This document shows, in pieces, positions 1 through 9,900 of a stretch of DNA of 64,000 nucleotides. The stretch's first letter is position 1; each line of letters begins with the position of its first letter. The translations under genes and the position numbers were made by a program. This DNA comes from Proteles cristata cristata (taxonomy: Eukaryota; Chordata; Mammalia; Carnivora; Hyaenidae): the NCBI GenBank assembly GCA_017311185.1, contig JAESUZ010004533.1, positions 558,001 through 622,000 on the forward strand, in the 5' to 3' direction. Below the pieces are notes generated by a model. It was given only the letters and a program-made list of their open reading frames with translations. It was not told the DNA's origin and made no database searches.

Positions 1-480
1 GAAATTCCATTACTTCATGAACTGCTCACAAAGCTTTGGAAAATTACTGCTAATTCTAAAATAATTGTACTACTTATCCTTACTCACTCATGAGAAATGG
101 TGCATTTATGTATATTTTAGCAATATTTAGATAGGCTGTTATACCTCTTTCTTTAAAATAGTCCTGACTGCAGTGCAAATTGCAAGCTGTGATACTGTCA
201 CTTAAAATTGGAATGGCAACAGTCTCGTCTGGTAGATATTCTCTGTTGACAGTAGTACTTCTGATAGCTCTGCTTAGTCATCTTTGGACCTCTTTACTAA
301 GAGGACCAGTGAGTAGTCTTTTCAACTAAGGACATATCTTGCACTGTCATATAGTCATTCCCATGGCATGTGTGCCTTCTATGTTTAACAGGAATTATGG
401 TTGCCCTCTGCTGCCAATGCAGCATTACGTCAGTCTTGGTGCTGAGATTGGGGGAGCTGCTCTATGAACATTGAACTCAA
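1..480. other. Unassigned AT-rich sequence
   Basis: I see no gene, repeat family or structured element that I can name here. The reading frames are short on both strands. Confidence 0.5.
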
Positions 481-690
481 TTCCACAAACATTATTAAAT
501 GCATATTCTATGCCAGGGTATATACTGGTGGGACTAATAGAGAATGATCTATACTGCTAAGCAGCTATGGTCTGGAAAAATGGATGAATAGAATGGTGGT
601 GTGAAAGCCCAGATGGAGGGGTGAAAAGAAGGATCAGGGAAGGATGCAAGAGGAAATAATGTTTGAGCTGGATCTCATTAGGAAAACTGA
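481..690 (-). mobile_element. L2 LINE fragment, degraded
   Basis: The stretch reads like the reverse complement of an L2 3' end. It has an 'acaaacatt-attaaatgc-attctatgccagg' type start near 485-520. A 'gatcagggaagg...gtttgagctgg' block follows near 633-672. The copy is old and the boundaries are approximate. Confidence 0.55.
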
Positions 691-802
691 AATAAAAACG
701 TGCTATTTTAAACTACAGCCACTTTCTAAAGAGGATGGAAGAAATTTGGATAAGCCTAGAACTGCATTTGGGAATAGAATTGGCTACAGCCAAGTTCTCT
801 AG

Positions 803-1031
803 CTACAAATTTCTCAACCCTCAGGATTCTTAGCCCCATGACATTTTGGGCTGGATAATTCCTTATTGTGGGAGTCTGTCCTATCCACTGTGGTATGTTT
901 AGCAGCATCCTTGGTTTCTACCTACTAGATTCCAGTAGTGGCTTCTCACTGTGATAACCAAAAGTTTCTCTAGTCATTTTCAAATGTCCCTTGGGGGTCA
1001 AAATCACCCCCAGTTTTGAATCATTGTTTTA
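803..1031 (-). mobile_element. MER20 non-autonomous hAT DNA transposon
   Basis: This is close to full-length MER20 in reverse orientation. Landmarks in order are 'ttctcaaccctcagg', 'gacattttgggctggataatt', 'gtttagcagcatcc', 'tagattccagtag', and 'aaatgtcccttgggggtcaaaatcaccccc'-type sequence. The terminal inverted repeats are recognisable but worn. I could not identify a clear 8-bp target-site duplication. It carries no coding capacity. Confidence 0.88.
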
Positions 1032-1794
1032 GATAGAATGAGAATACAGAGAAAGGGAGAATAGGAGAATGGGAAAGAGGAGTAAAAGAGTCAGGGAGAT
1101 GGTAAAAAATTAGGTTACCAATGAGGGTTTCCTGCCAATAAAAAATTTCTGGGGGAGGAAAATTACAGCAAAAAACCCAGACATGTTTATTGGCCAGTTT
1201 GAAGTGGTTTGCCTAGTACATGGCTTCCTTGAAAGCTTCTTGTACACATGGCAGTTCTGGGAGGGTCGTTTTGTTTGGTGGGAATATTCAGGAGGGACTT
1301 GATTTCCATGTGTGGTATAGAACAAGGAATGCCACATTTCCCCCAGTAGCTAACACATAACTGGAAATATTTGTTAGAAAAGATGCTAGAACCATAGGTA
1401 ACCTCAAGGCTGGAAACTGCTCTAGAAATCACAGCAATCTAAGGTAAGTCCATGAATGTACATAAAGAATCAAATGGAAGTTTAGGCTAAAACAATTTGA
1501 TCTCAAGGGGGGAGAAGTTGTCTGTTTGAAGTCTGGATTATATGGGAGAACACACCAGTTAGAGGAATATTACTTATGATAAACCCTGGCATTTGCCTCA
1601 TGGAACATCAGAGGGCCAGAGTGAGCACAGAGACACTCCCCAGACCTCTGTATGCTAACACAGGTGCCCTGCTGAACACAAACACACACATACACACACT
1701 CCATTAAAGGTTTGGCCTGGGAAAAAATAGTATGGACAAAGAACAATTCAGAATAACAAAGACTATTTAAAGGGAGAACAGCACATGCATATGA
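1032..1794. other. Unassigned sequence
   Basis: I see nothing assignable. There is a purine-rich patch at 1036-1105 and a short imperfect CA patch near 1680-1700. Overlapping short minus-strand frames at 1110-1432 have no recognisable motif. Confidence 0.5.
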
Positions 1795-1985
1795 TGTATG
1801 AATAATGGTTGGAACACTAGATGGGGAGTCAGGAGACAGGACTTCTGTTCTGGTTCACTCTCTAATTCTCTGTGTGACTTTAGGAATCACCTCTCTGGAT
1901 TTTAGTTGCTTTCTCTTCAAAGACCTTGGTTGGACTAAGTAGTCTAACTATAGATCTTTCCTGCTCTAACATCCTATGAAACCAT
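1795..1985 (+). mobile_element. MIR SINE, forward
   Basis: Landmarks run in MIR order: 'gagtcaggagacaggacttctgttc', then 'ctgtgtgactttagg', then 'ggttggactaagtagtctaac', then 'ctgctctaacatcctatga'. This 3' sequence with GGACTAnnnnnTCT and a CTCTAACATTCTATG-like end is characteristic of MIRb/MIRc-type copies. It is an ancient mammalian element with no coding role. Confidence 0.85.
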
Positions 1986-1989
1986 GAGA

Positions 1990-2554
1990 AACCTAAAGCA
2001 TGACTTATGTGACCCCTGTTATCCCCTTGGACAGGATCCTTGTTTATAGTGCCTGAGCCAGACCAGATCAATTAATGCCAAACTTAGGTTTGGTATGGAC
2101 AACAACGGCCAAGCATGGACTGCAGAGTCCTGTTATGGCATGAGGCTTCAGTCAGCTACCAGATGCCTGGAGGATCCCTGGAAGTTACTGTTCTTTAGGG
2201 ACTCCTTAAAGGATATTACAATCTGGGTGTTGTCATGGGAGAAAATAGGAGGAACAGAAGAAAAGAATAGAAGCTGATTCATCAGCAGGCACTAAACTTC
2301 CGGAGATGAGTGTCCCAGAAACTTCCTAAAGCTGCTCCTGCCTCTTGTGGACTGTCCCTCTTCCTTCTGTTTTCCTGGGCTTGAAATCTCACCCAATGAG
2401 TGTTTACTCATTGTTGATAATGATGACTCAAAAATTGGCCTTCTCTTGATTTTCTGTTTGCTGTGCTTTCAAGATGGGTCTGAATGTGGGACAGAAGTAG
2501 AGGCTTTCTGTTCCAGTTCCATATTAAAGCATTAAAAGTCTGTGCTCAGAACAC
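1990..2554. other. Unassigned sequence
   Basis: No element or gene was recognised. Three overlapping frames of about 60 codons on the plus strand (2095-2669) lack any motif and run into the L1 3' end that follows. Confidence 0.5.
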
Positions 2555-2872
2555 ACAGTATTTTTTAGGCAGTGAAAGTACTCTGTATGATATTTTAATG
2601 GTGGATACATGTCAGTACAAATTATTTGTCCAAGCCCATAGAATGTACAACATCAAGAGTGAACCCTAATGTAAACTATGGACTTTGGGTGATAATGATG
2701 TGTCAGTGTAGGTACATCAAGTGTACCAAGTACACTGGTGGGAGATATTGATAATGGGAAAGGCTGCACATGTGGGGGGTGGGCATGGGTTATATGGGAA
2801 ATCTCTGTATCCTCTGCTCAATTTTGTTGTGAGCCTTAAACTACTCTAAAAAATAAAATTTATTTTGTAAAA
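2555..2872 (+). mobile_element. Ancient L1 (L1M-type) 3' UTR end
   Basis: The sequence follows the 3' end of old mammalian L1s. It has 'ggcagtgaaagtactctgtatgata', 'atggtggatacatgtca', 'agtgaaccctaatgtaaactatgg' and 'ttgataatgggaaaggc' landmarks. It ends in 'tactctaaaaaataaaat' as an A-rich tail at 2850-2872. A second, shorter copy of the same type of 3' end lies at 48380-48500. Confidence 0.8.
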
Positions 2873-3149
2873 GTCCATTTGCCTCCTCTTTTGTTTTTTT
2901 CTCAGCTTTTTCATCCCTCTTTGGGACTCAGAGCTGCCTTAATGAAGCTTTTACCATACTATGGGAAGTTGTTTACCAATTTCTCATTTAATGCAGCTGT
3001 CAGACACTCAAACTATCTGTTAGCCAAACTGGCTTTCTGCCAACCACCTTTTCCAAGTTCTGTCTCTTAAGTACAATGTTTTTGACTAGACTAAGCATAT
3101 CAAACAGTCTTTTAACACTTTTAAGCCATGGTATTTGCCACCACACATT

Positions 3150-3245
3150 TCAGTTCAATAAATGTCTTAGCACTTCTGTGCGTGAGGCCTTCTGCTGGAT
3201 GCTGTTGGGTTGTATAATGATGAATAAGGTACTATACTGCCCTTT
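3150..3245 (-). mobile_element. L2-like 3' end fragment
   Basis: 'cagttcaataaatgtcttagcac' and 'gatgctgttgggttgtataatgatgaataagg' resemble the antisense of the L2 3' terminus. The fragment is short and diverged, so the call is tentative. Confidence 0.45.
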
Positions 3246-6200
3246 TTAATTTGATCTCCAGGAGCAGCTTGGGAGGTAGGTATGGGTGAGAGTTGTTTTG
3301 CTCTCCTTCTTTTAGAATCACAATGAGCAATGGCACAACCATTTAGTCAGTACTGACTATTCACATGTCCTTGTCCTCTGCTCCCTCTATGAATTATAGG
3401 AGGAGTTCCCTTGGCTACTGCCTCAAAAACAGGGCAGGACTATATTCATAAAGTAAATTCAACACTTCTTTAAAGGCTCTTTAAATTGCTACCCTCTTTA
3501 CCTTATTCCATCCCAAAACCAAGAAGGTGGATTTATCTCAGATGATTAGACAACCTCATTTGTTTTTAATGTTTTTGTTATTATCATATCTATTCCGTAC
3601 CCCATTGCTTTCCAACAACAACAACAAAAAAAAATGAATGCATTTATCAAGTAAATGCATTACTGTATTCCCACCAATTTTCTTTTAATCACTTAATTTT
3701 ATTTTACTAAACCACTAGTCCAGCTACCTTTTCTTCATTGTGATCTATTGGCTACATTATTCGGGGGGGAGGGGCTATCTAATTCTAATGAACTTAAGAC
3801 TTAAGTTGAAGTAATGCCACATTTTATTATGGAAAACAATCCTTGTTGTCCATTATTTTACTATATTAGGGATCATGCAACCTATTGAATGAAGTTACAG
3901 CCTCACCTGGTGAAAATGCAAGATGCTGGCTGCCACCATTCTATCTCCCACCCCCACCACTTAGGGCCTTACTAGGAACTTGACTGTGGTCAACATTTCC
4001 TAACCTAGAAATCTTTAGAAAAATAAAGCCCTTCATAGAAAATGGGCAGGGGACCATACTTAAGTGTGGCTATCTGCAGGTAGGAAATACAATGATAATG
4101 CTGAGAGTGAAATGAATTTTAAGAATAACCAAGGGTGAGTTTGAGTTTCTGTTAAAATATCCCACCCAGGAAAGTATTTTTAAATGGACACTGACAAGCA
4201 CCTGAAGAGTATCTAAAACTTCAGATTTTCTAATCAAGAGGTCAGGGGGGTGGCCCTAGACAGAGCTTGATTGTATCAGTGGATTCAAAACTATGGCAAG
4301 GTTGAAGATGCTAACATCCAAGAGATGAAGGTTCTAAGAGAAGATGAAATTAGTGTAACATTTAAAAGGAGGGGGAGAGCACATAGAAGGCAGTAGTGTA
4401 TATCCAACGTTGTTAGGAGAGGACCAGTTGGCTGGATGGAATTTTATGGCCCCATGAGATAGGCAACTGGTATGATGAAGAAAGATTCTTTATGGTGTTT
4501 AACAAATTTGCTGGATGTACAAAGCTGAGGATCATCACCCAGAGAAGGGCAAGTGGGGACATCCCAGAAGCTTTGTCCCCAGAGGAGGAGTAACACCCTG
4601 CCTCATTTCCTTCCAATATTCACATCTGTGACCCTCTGCTGTCCTTGTTGTTTGCCTATATTGTACAATTTCATGCTCAGATGTGATGCATGAATGAAAA
4701 TTGGAAACGTAAAAAAAATGGACTATGTGGAATTAAATTTTCATAAATGGCAACAAGACTGAGTTTTACATTAAAGTCCCCAAAACCTTCCTTCTACTCC
4801 ACCAATAGTGTCTGTACTCTAGATTATAATTAATCAGAATACTATTTTCTTGCTATATTCTATTATTTTAAAAGTCCAATATTATTGAATATCAGACTAA
4901 TTCAGCATACCATTGTATTGCCATCTGGGCTTATCAGTAGCAACTACTTCCATTTCCAAGTCTTATTAAACCAAACACATTACAGCAATTTGTATGTGAA
5001 ACTTTCCAGCATTACTAAAACTTTCATGATACTGGAAACACAAGTTACATCAAAGCATACTCCTAAGGTCTTATTAATGTTACAATCCTATCTGCAGAAG
5101 ACTTTTCAAGGACAAAAATATGTTACAGAAACTTCAATTATTTAAGAGCTAGTGACTCATACTCAACAGGATTTTCTGTCTAGTTGGAGGAGTACAGTCT
5201 TATCACCTGGATGAAAAATGTGTGAGGGAAGACTTTGTACTCAGGAATCTGGGCCAGTCTTTCCTTTCCTCTCATCCATGATCTGGTGGATTTCCCCATC
5301 CTCATGACCACTGAGAGACTGTGTGTGGCTCGTAAAACTTGAACTCATAATGCTTTCCTGCTGATTCTACTAAAGCCAATCTTTTGCTGGTTCAGCTTTA
5401 GTTTCATAGACTTTGAGGAAACCAAGCCATATAGCCTATATAATCAGATGAAATAAGATCCCCTGGCCCATACTTATACCTCTTATGAAAGACTAAGTAG
5501 AAACTTCTAAGTTAATAGCAACCCCTGAACCCCTTTGAAAGTGTTCATCTTCTCAAAATTCATATCCATCTTACGTATCTTGAATAGCCATTTTTGGGCT
5601 TTACTGATGGAATAAACACTTTTTTCTGTATTTACTCATCTGCCCACTTTGGAGTCATGGTCCATTACTCTGTTCTTCTTGTTTATGTAGTCAGACTGAC
5701 CCAGGGACATTTGGGTTTCTACCCTGAAAACCTTTTGTGTGGCTCCCTCTCATCAGCTGTCAAGTGATTTCTCCCCTAGTAGGTCCTTTCAATCTCTAGA
5801 AGTTTTATTCCCTGCAAAGGTTTGCTCAGTGGCCTGTAATGAGTGATATTTGTTCCTACCTTCTGGGCAGAGGAAGGCTGCCTTCCTCCAGCTGTAGAAG
5901 TGATGAATGACTGACTTCTTTCTCCTTATTTTTCTTTCACCTTGCCTCCTCTCTTCTAGAAGTTGTTTCTATAGAATACTACTTTTTGAGAGAAAAGGAA
6001 GGAGATGGCTTATTTGTAAGCAGTTGGTGGGCTAACTTAACCTTCCTTGGTCCCCTGCCAAAATAAAGGAAAAAACTAGAATAGCATCTAACCTTACCTC
6101 ACCCATCTTAAAGAACTGGCTAAAAATAATATTTAAGATTTATCATGTGGGCTGTGAAAACACCTAGAGTTTTCTGCTCTAAATTGTGCTTTTAACCTCT

Positions 6201-6299
6201 CTATGAACATTGTGTTTTTTAAAAATGTTTTGAGATAGCACTATATTTTTATTCTTTCATTGATTTACTCAATCTTACTGAATTAATAATCATCTCCTA
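3246..6299. other. Long unassigned AT-rich stretch
   Basis: About 3 kb has no repeat I can name and no convincing exon. Only short homopolymer patches stand out, at about 3617-3633 (A-rich) and 3764-3771 (G). The frames at 4413-4616 and 4885-5145 look like chance. Any very old repeats or conserved non-coding elements would need alignment to detect. Confidence 0.45.
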
Positions 6300-6700
6300 G
6301 GTATCTATGAAATGTGTGGTGGTGAGGCAGATGCTACAAAAGAAATATAATACGAAGGTTCAGGATTTAGTTGCTGACAGGACGGGCCAGAAACACACAT
6401 AAAACCCTTTTTGAAATGCACAGGGATTCAGCTCAAGGACAAATGATATAGATATAAATGCTAAAAAGTTTCAGAAAAAAGGAGATCAATATAATCTGGA
6501 GTGATTGGAGAAAAAAAAATCCACTAACGCAGTGAGACCTTCGAAAGCTTTAAATGTCAGGCTCAGGGGATTGTACTTAATTGTATAGATAATGGGAAAC
6601 ATCAGAAATATGTTAGCACTCTCAAAGCATCTTGCTGGGAGGGGTGAGCATACAAGTACCCTGTGGCTAAGAAGGAGGTGGCTCACCTCCTTCTCATAAT
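6300..6700 (-). mobile_element. Possible L2-like relic
   Basis: The 6530-6630 part ('gagaccttcgaaagctttaaatg', 'atgggaaacatcagaa') weakly resembles the antisense L2 stretch that reads 'ggccttgaatgcc...aatgaggagcc'. It is very worn, so I offer it only as a hint. Confidence 0.25.
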
Positions 6701-8117
6701 ATATGAATGAAGAGCCTATCCAGACAGGGAGAGCCTTTTGAGATTCTCAAATACAAGTGTGATGGAAATGAAGGAAGGGAAAATGCTTGCTTATCTGAGA
6801 TTAGAGGGTTGATTGGGTAAACATAGATTATATAGAGTGATGTTTGAGTGAACCAGGTACTGAGCAGGTGAGCATGGGCAGGGAGGCATGGATACATTTG
6901 GCAGAATGGGGGAAGCCAGGTGAAAGCCCTGGAAACAGAGTATAACCCTCACTATGTTTCAGTGGGCAAAGTGGCACCTTTAGTAAGAACTGAGTGACCA
7001 GAGGGAATGGACAGAAATTGATGAATTCAGGAGATAATTTATCAGCAGTATCAGTGGCGTCCCACTCAAGGCAAAGGGGGGCATGTGGAAACAGGAGAAA
7101 TCCTGAATGGAAAGACAAGTGTTTCTATTTTTACCATACTTCGTTTCACTTAGGGGTCTGGTATTCAATTTGAAATACCTTTAATACAGAGGAGGCCAAG
7201 GTGATTTATTTCTGCCAAAAAAAAAAAAAACATAGAAAAAGTCATCTTGAATCTCAGCTGTGTCACCATATTTTAAAATCTATTAAATGGATTTGCCTTC
7301 AGAGACAACATTCTCTTTTGACTTACAATGCTTTCCATTGTCTCTGAACTGAGTTCCACAAATAAAAAGGAATAGGAAAGACATCTGAGTTGCCAGGCAG
7401 GGTTATTTCCATCTCACTTTTGATCTGTTCCAACTAACGAAGGCGCCGTCAGGGGCTAATAAAGGAGGCTTGTTGTGGGCAATGCAGAGTATGTAGCTCT
7501 AAATGGTCTTAAATTAATATCTGTTCACCTTCATGCTTGACTTTGAGCCTAATGACATCAACGTACAAAGAAGGCAGGATGAGATGGTCTTAAATCATTA
7601 TCTGAAAACCAAGTCTGTAAGAAAAAAGTCCAGTTTTAAGCTAATTAAGGGATACTGCTGAATACTCTAGGATATCATATTAACCATTAAAAGCCTTTGA
7701 AAGTTGAGTTGAAAATGAGAACTTTTTCCCCCAAATCTTTTGAGATTCAGTTTTTGAAGTGAATAAAACTTAGAGCTTTTTAGTTTCTTTCCCTAGTCAT
7801 GATGAAGAGAACATTAAAGGACATTTGCTTAAACTACTTACATCAAATCTAAGTTAGTTTGGAGAAAGAAGTTCTTTGGCAGTGGTATTATTTTTGTAGG
7901 ATAGTAAGTGTGGTCCAGAGCCTGAAACTGGTGGAAAACACAATATACAGTTGTTATATGGACAGTTTGGAGGATAAAGCCAAAGTACTTATTATGATGC
8001 ATCATTTAATGCTTTTAGAGCCTTAAGATGAATTTAACTGGTTCAACATATTTCTTGGTTAGAATTATAATGTTACTGAAAAGGATGAAAATGTGTTTTT
8101 TTTTTTCTTTTATACAG
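6701..8117. other. Unassigned sequence
   Basis: No gene or repeat is assignable. Several overlapping short minus-strand frames (6694-7168) have no conserved motif. There is a poly(A) run at 7218-7231 that does not follow a recognisable retroposon. Confidence 0.45.
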
Positions 8118-8145
8118 TTTAATGGCTAAGAGTATGGGGTTTGAG

Positions 8146-8600
8146 GAGCACCTGGGTGGCTCAGTCTGTTAAGTGCCTGACTTTGACTCAGGTCATGATC
8201 TCATGGTTCGTGAGTTCAAGCCCCGCAGCAGGCTCTGTGCTGATAGTTCAGAGCCTGGAGCCTGCTTTGGATTCTGTTTCCATGTGTGCTCCTCTGCCTG
8301 CTCACAACCTGTCTCTGTCTCTCTCAAAAATAAAAAAAATGATTTTCTTTTTTAAAAAAGTTTTTATACTTTATTTTTGAGGCAGAGAAAGACAGAGCTT
8401 GAGCAGGGGAGGGTCAGAGAGAGAGGGAGACACAGAATGTGAAGCAGGCTCTAGGCTCTGACCTAGCTGTCAGCACAGAACCCGACGCGGGGCTCGAACC
8501 CACGAACTGCGAGATCATGACCTGAGCTGAAGCCGGACACTCAACTGACTGAGCCACCCAGGCGCCCCTCAAAAATGATTTTCTTAAAAAAAAAAAAAAA
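8146..8600 (+). mobile_element. CAN-SINE, outer member of nested pair
   Basis: The tRNA-derived head starts at 'gagcacctgggtggctcag', with B-box-like 'gagttcaagcccc' near 8212. The body runs to about 8334. The A-rich tail is split: part precedes the inner SINE and the rest lies at 8586-8600. The outer target-site duplication is 'agagtatggggtttga' at 8129-8144, matched with one change at 8601-8616. Confidence 0.93.
8350..8570 (-). mobile_element. CAN-SINE inserted in the tail of another CAN-SINE
   Basis: This is a full-length reverse copy. The T-rich tail complement is at the left and the head complement 'gccacccaggcgcccc' is at about 8552-8568. It is flanked by the 15-bp duplication 'aaaaatgattttctt' at 8335-8349 and 8571-8585. 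It carries the 'ctagctgtcagcac' variant, shared with the copies at 30891, 31461 and 41079. Because it inserted into the A-tail of the 8146 SINE, it is the younger of the two. Confidence 0.95.
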
Positions 8601-8760
8601 AGAGTATGGGTTTTGAAGTCAGATAGACACAGGTTCAAGTCTTATGTCTGCTACTGTCTCCAGTTCTGGCACCCCAGGCTATTTTAAGTCTTAGTTTTTT
8701 CATCTGTAACATGGGGATAATCCCAGTCCCCATAGCACAGAATTATGGTAAGTGTTACAC

Positions 8761-8771
8761 AAATTTATCTA

Positions 8772-8808
<37 letters not shown>

Positions 8809-8866
8809 ATTTCTCTATATACAAGTATAATATATACTTAATATATATTATGTATTAGATAAATTT
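8761..8866. repeat. 16-bp inverted repeat flanking CA/TA repeat
   Basis: The left arm AAATTTATCTAATACA (8761-8776) and right arm TGTATTAGATAAATTT (8851-8866) are exact reverse complements. They enclose a CA repeat and an AT-rich stretch, so a large stem-loop or cruciform is possible. Confidence 0.85.
8774..8806. repeat. (CA)n microsatellite
   Basis: This is an uninterrupted CA dinucleotide run of about 16 units. It is followed by a TA/AT-rich tract to about 8930. Confidence 0.97.
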
Positions 8867-8930
8867 GTTATATATATTTGATATATATATTAGAAATCTC
8901 ATATATATATATACATATATAAAATATGCT

Positions 8931-9624
8931 TGGGTCAGTGTCTGGTATAGGGTAATAAATAGCTCTTAATTTTCAGCAAATTTCTATGATGCATTCTGGT
9001 TTATAGTGACTTGGAAAGTTCTTACATGGACAATATATGGGAAGAATTATTGACTGTATTGAGTTTTATACATTATTACAGAAAGAATTCCTGATTTCTG
9101 TCATTTTTATTGTTATTCAGAAATGTAAACTTTGTCATCTTCTGCTTGATGCTTGTATTAGTGATGTAAGTAAAAATTAGCTTCAAGGATGTTTAAGTAT
9201 AATTTTACTCTTCTACCTGAAAATTATGATTTTGTTTAGAAGACAATCAAATCCAGTGAGGTGTTCAGAATGGGGCTTGTTGTATATAAAGATTCTTGTG
9301 TAGAAACAAGCTTATGTGTAGACACACATACATAACTGAGTAGATGGATTCATTGTCCAAGTGCATTTTAAAACTTTCAAGTACGAATATCAGGTTGTCT
9401 CTACCAGCTATCCACTTATTCTGATAAATGGCATTAAAAAATAGATTTTGAAGGTTAAGATACCTGTAAAAGACAAATAATAAGAACAGAATTAGTTCCC
9501 ACAGTACTGCTACTGAGATTAGTAATCAATGGTGATAATGAACATGTGTTTTACATATCTGAATGACCTATTTTTTTCATTTGCAGACAGGATATTGGCA
9601 GGGAAAAATGAAAGGGAAATAACT
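8931..9624. other. Unassigned AT-rich sequence
   Basis: I see nothing assignable to a gene or repeat family. Confidence 0.45.
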
Positions 9625-9790
9625 AACATTTGTTGAACATCTACTGGTAACAGACATAGCACTCTACATTTGTTATCTTTTGTAATTCTCATAAACATCC
9701 TACAAATTCTGAGCTATCTTGCCCATTTTTCAGGTGAGGAAAGTTTGTCTCAGGTTCCAAAACAAATCAAGATCCTATATTTAGCACATG
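9625..9790 (-). mobile_element. MIR SINE, reverse
   Basis: Landmarks are 'aacatttgttgaacatctactgg', 'cactctacatttgttatc', 'gtaattctcataaacatcctac' and 'ttgcccatttttcaggtgaggaaa'. This is the order expected for a reverse MIR. Confidence 0.75.
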
Positions 9791-9855
9791 GAATAAATGG
9801 GTGCTTTTAATCATGAGATCATACTGGTGCTCATTTGTGAAGGAATATCATCTCC

Positions 9856-9900
9856 TTTAGTGAAATAATTTTAGTGAAATAAATAAATTTAGTGAAATAA
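9856..9900. repeat. Three copies of a 13-mer
   Basis: TTTAGTGAAATAA occurs exactly at 9856-9868, 9870-9882 and 9888-9900. This is a very short local tandem duplication with 1- and 5-bp spacers. Confidence 0.9.

Larger units (their letters stand above)
8118..8770 (+). mobile_element. MIR SINE interrupted by nested CAN-SINEs
   Basis: After the SINE pair, the sequence at 8605-8765 reads in MIR order: 'ttgaagtcagatagacacaggttcaag', 'tttcatctgtaacatggggataat', 'ggtaagtgttacaca'. The 'aagagtatggggtttgag' before the SINEs at 8128-8145 is its 5' part. The MIR is therefore the target into which the CAN-SINE at 8146 inserted. Confidence 0.75.

Noticed and set aside
9856..9900. CRISPR-like short repeats
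   Set aside because: There are only three copies of a 13-mer with 1-5 bp spacers, in a mammalian genome. No cas genes are present.
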